From JBLZUR01 sp048565625 (GTDB lineage Bacteria > Pseudomonadota > Alphaproteobacteria > Sphingomonadales > Sphingomonadaceae), in NCBI RefSeq assembly GCF_048565625.1, contig NZ_JBLZUR010000002.1, forward strand, positions 2,232,001 to 2,296,000: 64,000 bases of DNA. The letters are read 5' to 3'. This document shows positions 60,048 through 64,000 of this stretch, in pieces. Positions within the stretch are counted from its first letter, which is position 1. Each line of letters begins with the position of its first letter. The notes beneath the pieces are model-generated. The model was not told the origin of the DNA. It was given only the letters and a program-made list of their open reading frames with translations, and ran no database searches. Position numbers and translations under genes: made by a program.

Positions 60048-61046
60048 TTGATCAATCCGAGGCCAAGGGTTTCTCGTCTGTCGAGCCACTTCGCCGAGAT
60101 GGCGGAGTCCACCTCGCGCCTGTCGCGCAGGGTTGCCTCGATCATTGCTACGCTGGCGCTTCTCCTGACCGGTGCGGTCGATTACGCCACCGGAGAGCAC
60201 ATCTCCCTCCTCCTCCCGTACATGGCCCTGACGGTCTATGCTGCCTGGACGCTGGGCGAGCGCGCCGGCGTCGTCATGGCGGTCGCGGCTGGACTGACCA
60301 GCCCGATCCTCAACTACGTTCCCTTGGACATTCCATCCCAGCTTTCTCTGGGTGTGATCGCGTGGAACGCCGCCGCCCGCATGGTCATCATGGTGGTCGT
60401 CGCGCTGTTCGTGAACGCGCTGCACGACGCCATACTCCTCGAACGCTGGCGCGCGGAAACGGACACGCTGACCGGCGCCTTGAACAAGGGCGCGTTTCAC
60501 GCCCGTATGCAGGGCACGATCGAGGCGGCGCGCAGGCGCGGGGCCGCCCTCGTCCTCGGCTATCTCGATCTCGACGGTTTCAAGGGCGTCAACGACGGTC
60601 ACGGCCACTCTGCCGGCGACCTCGTGCTCAAGGCCTTCGCGGACGGGGTAGGCGGCGCGGTTCGCCATAGCGACCTGTTCGCACGGATCGGTGGCGACGA
60701 GTTCGTCGTGCTCCTGACGGTGCCGGAAACCGCAGCCGGCGACGGCGCGGCGGAGGCGCTCCATGCGCGCCTCACCCGTATCCTGCGCGGGACCGGCTTC
60801 CCCGTGACCTGCAGCATGGGCGCCATCATCGTCGACGCGCGCCAGGTTTCGAACGGCGACAGCATGCTCGAACTCGCCGACCACCTGATGTACGAGGTGA
60901 AGCGCACCGGCAAGAACGCGCTCCGCATCGCGCGTGGCGACATGATGGGCGATGCGCTCCGGACCGCCTTCCCGCCTGCGCCCTTGAGCGACCTCGATCA
61001 GCTGCTGATGCGGATCGACCATGCCGAACGGGCGCTGGCCGCATGA
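60048..61046 (+). CDS. Membrane-bound diguanylate cyclase (GGDEF)
   Basis: TTG 60048 lies six bases after GGAGG and gives 332 residues. Four or five membrane segments (about 28-135) precede a GGDEF domain with DTLTGALNKGAF, the metal-binding Asp in YLDLDGFKGVND and an intact RIGGDEFVVLL. It should make cyclic di-GMP. I see no RxxD inhibitory site five residues before the GGDEF motif. Its stop overlaps the GAF gene (ATGA), so the pair is co-translated. Confidence 0.9.
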   Translation: MINPRPRVSRLSSHFAEMAESTSRLSRRVASIIATLALLLTGAVDYATGEHISLLLPYMALTVYAAWTLGERAGVVMAVAAGLTSPILNYVPLDIPSQLSLGVIAWNAAARMVIMVVVALFVNALHDAILLERWRAETDTLTGALNKGAFHARMQGTIEAARRRGAALVLGYLDLDGFKGVNDGHGHSAGDLVLKAFADGVGGAVRHSDLFARIGGDEFVVLLTVPETAAGDGAAEALHARLTRILRGTGFPVTCSMGAIIVDARQVSNGDSMLELADHLMYEVKRTGKNALRIARGDMMGDALRTAFPPAPLSDLDQLLMRIDHAERALAA

Positions 61047-61567
61047 AGTTCTCTTTCTACTCACCCGCGCCGCGACCGACTGGCGAGGCGCACCGTCAGG
61101 CGATCGTCGATCGGAGCGGCGTGTTCGAACATGCCGACGATCCCGTGCTGCAGGCGCTGGTCGACGAGGCTGCCGCGCTGTGTGGGACACCCCTCGCCGC
61201 CGTGTCGATCGTCGACAACGACCGGCAATGGTTCGTGGCGCGCCACGGCCTTGATGCCCGCGAGACCGCCCGCGCTATATCCTTCTGCGCCCATGCTCAG
61301 CTGGGGGAAGAGGTCTTCACCGTGCCGGACGCCGCGCAGGACAAGCGCTTCTCCGGCAATCCGCTGGTGACGAGCGGCATGCTCCGCTTCTACGCGGGTG
61401 CCCCGCTGGTGTCGGAGGACGGCACCGGGATCGGTGCGCTGTGCGTCATCGACGGCGCGCCGCGAGAGCCGCTGAGCGCGGAGAAGCGGGCGCGGCTTCG
61501 GGAGCTATCCGCGAAGGTCATGGCGCGCATCGCCGAGTTTCAGCCGCCGGTCTCGCGCTGCGCCTGA
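61043..61567 (+). CDS. GAF-domain protein
   Basis: This 174-residue protein is a single GAF domain: LCGTPLAAVSIVDNDRQWF, then SFCAHAQLGEEVFTVPDA and YAGAPLVSEDGTGIGALCVID. The Cys in SFCAHA is found in related stand-alone GAF proteins. It may sense a small molecule or redox state and pass the signal to the co-translated diguanylate cyclase; that role is inferred from the overlap only. It converges on the DUF4169 gene, and the two 3' ends overlap by 28 bp. Confidence 0.85.
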   Translation: MKFSFYSPAPRPTGEAHRQAIVDRSGVFEHADDPVLQALVDEAAALCGTPLAAVSIVDNDRQWFVARHGLDARETARAISFCAHAQLGEEVFTVPDAAQDKRFSGNPLVTSGMLRFYAGAPLVSEDGTGIGALCVIDGAPREPLSAEKRARLRELSAKVMARIAEFQPPVSRCA

Positions 61568-61722
61568 TCGACGGCGCCGGTCAGGCGCGCGCGCTCGGCC
61601 TCGTCGCGGGCCTTCTCGGCCTTGGTGCGGCCGTGAAGCGCGCGGTTCGCCTGCGCCTCGACCTCCTTGGCCGAGCGCGCCTTGGCTTTGCGCGCCTGAC
61701 GCAGGTTGACGATCTCGGCCAT
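61540..61722 (-). CDS. DUF4169 small protein
   Basis: This 60-residue protein is highly charged (Arg, Ala, Lys, Glu) with the DUF4169 start AEIVNLRQARKAKAR. It is expected to be one long helix. Function is unknown. The start overlaps the stop of the DEXH helicase by one base. In alphaproteobacteria it often lies near ligase-associated repair genes, as here. Confidence 0.85.
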   Translation of the reverse strand: MAEIVNLRQARKAKARSAKEVEAQANRALHGRTKAEKARDEAERARLTGAVDQAQRETGG

Positions 61723-64000
61723 CAGTCCTCCCCGTCCATCGCCTCGGCGGCGAGTGCCTCGGCCTCGATCAAGAGCGCGTCGTCGGCGCTGCCGGTCGCG
61801 ACGCGCTCGCGCCCGATCAGCACCAGCACCGGCACGGCGAGCGGAGAAACGCGCGTCAGGTCGGCATGGACGATGCGGTCGTTAGCGGTCTCCAGCAGAT
61901 GGCCGAGCCGCCCGACATCGGTCATCCGCGCCCGCGCATCCTCCCATGCCGCACGCATCAGCAGATGGTCCGGCTCGTAGCGGCGCAGCACGTCGTAGAT
62001 CAGGTCGGTGGAGAAGGTCACCTGCCGCCCCGACTTGCGCTTGCCGGGATGCTGCCGCTCGACCAGCCCGCCGATCACTGCCACCTCGCGAAAGGCGCGC
62101 TTCAAAAGGTGTGACTGCTGCACCCAGTCCACGAACTCGTCCTCCAGAATGTCTGGCGAGAAGAGCGGGCGCGGGTCGGTCACCGGCTTCAGTGAATAGG
62201 TGGCGATCGCGTAATCCGACGCGACGAAGCCGATCGGCTGCAGCCCCAGGGTCTCCATCCGCTTGGTAACCAGCATCCCCAGCGACTGGTTCGCGTTCCA
62301 CCCCTCGAAGCTGTAGACGACCATGTAGTGCCGCCCTTCACGCGGGAAGGTCTCGATCAGCAGCTGCCCCGGCTCCGGCAGGACCGATCGCCGGTCCTGC
62401 ATCTCCAGCCATTCACGCACGTCGTCGGGGAAGCGGTCCCACTGGCTGCGATCGTCGAGGAACCCGCGCACCCGGTCCGCGAGGTTGGTGGAGATCGGCA
62501 TCCGCGCCCCGCCATAGGTCGGGATGCGGGCCGGCCGGCTGGTCGCGCGCACCACCAGGTCGGTCGCGTCGATATGCTCGACCTCAAGAACCAGCCCTGC
62601 GAAAAAGAAGGTGTCGCCGGGTGACAGCGTGTTGCCGAAACTCTCCTCGACCTTGCCCAGCCGCCGTCCGTTCTTGAACCGCACCTCCAACATTGTCGCC
62701 TCGACGATGATCCCGGCGTTCAGGCGATGCTGCGCCACGAACTTCGGATGGCTGACCCGCCACAGCCCGTCGGGCCCCTTGGTGAGCCGCCGGAACTTGT
62801 CATAGGCCTTCAGCGCATAGCCGCCGGTGGCGATGAAGTTCAGGACGCGGTCGAATACCTCATCCGACAGCGCCGAATACGGCGTCGCCGACCGCAGCTC
62901 GGCGAGCATCGCATCCTGTTCGAAAGGCTCCGAACAGGCGAGCGCCATGACATGCTGCGCCAGCACGTCGAGCGCGCCCATGCGGAACACCTCATGGTCC
63001 AGCTCGCCCGCCTCGACCGCGTCCAGCGCCGCCCGCGCCTCCAGATATTCGAAGCGGTTGCCGGGCACGATCACCGCCCGGCTCGGCTCGTCCAGCCGGT
63101 GATTGGCGCGGCCGACGCGCTGGAGAAGGCGCGACGATCCCTTCGGCGCGCCCATCTGGATGACGAGATCGACATCGCCCCAATCGACGCCGAGGTCGAG
63201 GCTGGCGGTCGCGACCAGCGCGCGCAGCCGTCCATCGGCCATCGCCGCCTCCACCTTGCGCCGCGCCTCGATAGACAGCGATCCGTGGTGGACGCCGATC
63301 GGCAGCTGCTTCTCGTTCACCTTCCACAGATCCTGGAAGATCAGCTCGGCAAGGCTGCGGGTGTTGCAGAAGACGATGGTGGTGCGATGCGCCTCGATCG
63401 CGGCCATCACCTGCTCGGCCGCATAGCGCCCCGAATGGCCGGCCCAGGGGACGCGATCCTGCGGCAGGAGGATGTCGACCTCGGCCGGCGCACCCGGATC
63501 GCCCTCGACCAGCGTCACCTCCTGGAACAACCCGTCGGGTGCCAGCCAGGCGCGATACAGGTCCGCATCCGCTACCGTCGCCGACAGCGCCACCCGCCGC
63601 ATCGCGGGCGCGAGCCGCTGCAACCGCGCCATGCACAGCGACAGCAGGTCACCCCGCTTGCCAGCCGCAAAGGCGTGAACCTCGTCCACCACGATCGTCT
63701 TGAGATTGGCGAAGAGCTGGTCGCTGTCCGGGTAGGACAGCAGCAGGCTGAGCGACTCCGGGGTGGTCAACAGCATCTGCGGCGGCTTCGCCCGTTGCCG
63801 CGCCTTCCGATCCGAGGGCGTGTCTCCGGTCCGCGTCTCGACCCGGATGTCGAGACCCATCTCCTCGATCGGCGTCAGCAGGTTGCGCTGCACGTCCACC
63901 GCCAGCGCCTTCAGCGGCGAGACGTAGAGGGTGTGGAGCCCATCCTGCGGCCGCTCGACCAGATCGGTCAGGCTGGCGATGAACCCCGCCAGCGTCTTGC
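61722..64000 (-). CDS. Ligase-associated DEXH-box DNA helicase (Lhr-like), partial
   Basis: The frame is open to the window edge, where the revealed N-terminus begins inside the Walker A motif (Lys-Thr-Leu), so only the first residues are missing from about 790. Motifs are TPESLSLLLSY, the DEVH box (VVDEVHAFAAGK), SATVADADLY, the RVGRANHR-type motif VI and the Lhr C-terminal domain with GLVEVEHID and TFFFAGLVLE. This helicase group is linked with an ATP-dependent DNA ligase, an exonuclease and an MBL nuclease in many bacteria; those would lie to the right. Confidence 0.88.
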   Translation of the reverse strand, partial: KTLAGFIASLTDLVERPQDGLHTLYVSPLKALAVDVQRNLLTPIEEMGLDIRVETRTGDTPSDRKARQRAKPPQMLLTTPESLSLLLSYPDSDQLFANLKTIVVDEVHAFAAGKRGDLLSLCMARLQRLAPAMRRVALSATVADADLYRAWLAPDGLFQEVTLVEGDPGAPAEVDILLPQDRVPWAGHSGRYAAEQVMAAIEAHRTTIVFCNTRSLAELIFQDLWKVNEKQLPIGVHHGSLSIEARRKVEAAMADGRLRALVATASLDLGVDWGDVDLVIQMGAPKGSSRLLQRVGRANHRLDEPSRAVIVPGNRFEYLEARAALDAVEAGELDHEVFRMGALDVLAQHVMALACSEPFEQDAMLAELRSATPYSALSDEVFDRVLNFIATGGYALKAYDKFRRLTKGPDGLWRVSHPKFVAQHRLNAGIIVEATMLEVRFKNGRRLGKVEESFGNTLSPGDTFFFAGLVLEVEHIDATDLVVRATSRPARIPTYGGARMPISTNLADRVRGFLDDRSQWDRFPDDVREWLEMQDRRSVLPEPGQLLIETFPREGRHYMVVYSFEGWNANQSLGMLVTKRMETLGLQPIGFVASDYAIATYSLKPVTDPRPLFSPDILEDEFVDWVQQSHLLKRAFREVAVIGGLVERQHPGKRKSGRQVTFSTDLIYDVLRRYEPDHLLMRAAWEDARARMTDVGRLGHLLETANDRIVHADLTRVSPLAVPVLVLIGRERVATGSADDALLIEAEALAAEAMDGED

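Noticed and set aside
1..64000. tRNA, rRNA or IS transposase genes
   Set aside because: No T-loop motifs in tRNA context, rRNA-like sequence or transposase motifs were seen on reading; a covariance-model scan was not possible.

Overview
The window is GC-rich, densely packed chromosomal DNA from an alphaproteobacterium, almost certainly a Sphingomonas or close relative. The evidence is a PhyR/NepR/EcfG general stress response (GSR) locus, class I lysyl-tRNA synthetase, the rpmF-plsX-fabH-ihfA-merR string, an intracellular PHB depolymerase, and several families of palindromic intergenic repeats of the kind common in sphingomonads. I saw no rRNA, tRNA, CRISPR array, prophage or classical IS transposase. 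Organism and families are judged from sequence patterns alone; no database search was run.

Layout. 1-190: tail of an RND-type outer-membrane efflux protein. 194-4340: GSR locus, with a HisKA_2 sensor protein that has a decayed ATPase domain, nepR, phyR, an unlisted 45-residue membrane protein, ecfG, and an unlisted short ORF that resembles a second NepR. 4393-10404: glnE, bcp, a DUF455 ferritin-like protein with a repeat inserted in its 5' end, an M23 peptidase, a HesB-type Fe-S protein and exonuclease III. 10596-18693: ABC exporter, PHB depolymerase, a three-gene exported operon with an M48 peptidase, a MarR-like regulator, an RcnB-like protein and a TPR protein. 18821-24600: lysS, a GIY-YIG nuclease gene between palindromic repeat doublets, a DinG-like helicase and a SixA-like phosphatase. 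24601-25903: repeat-rich accessory stretch with a frameshifted DUF559 nuclease gene between inverted repeats, a GGGGATC tandem array and a second DUF559 remnant. 25904-28851: merR, ihfA, fabH, plsX and rpmF on the minus strand. 29047-42595: metabolic and envelope genes (MAPEG, glyoxalase-like MBL, PabB-PabC fusion, aminotransferase, MsrA, NadE, D,D-carboxypeptidase, MFS, phospholipase D, EEP phosphatase, entericidin). 42666-48342: tatABC, cytochrome c, pheA, nudC and mutY. 48369-53764: DciA-like protein, two DsbA-like thioredoxins and SMC. 53807-64000: hybrid histidine kinase, a frameshifted hydrolase, a UdgX-type uracil-DNA glycosylase, hemerythrin, GGDEF, GAF, DUF4169 and a ligase-associated DEXH helicase cut by the window edge.

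Two themes stand out. First, sites fitting the EcfG promoter pattern GGAAC-N16/17-CGTT occur at the GSR locus (nepR/phyR, the small membrane protein with ecfG, and perhaps the second NepR-like ORF) and also in front of entericidin (two sites plus a strong hairpin) and hemerythrin. The window therefore holds the regulator together with part of its probable regulon. Second, two unrelated small stand-alone nuclease genes (GIY-YIG and DUF559) each sit between copies of their own palindromic repeat family. One of these families also occurs as short gene-less doublets, one of them inserted in frame into a neighbouring gene. This resembles the relation between RAYT transposases and REP sequences, and is my best candidate for an undescribed system here.
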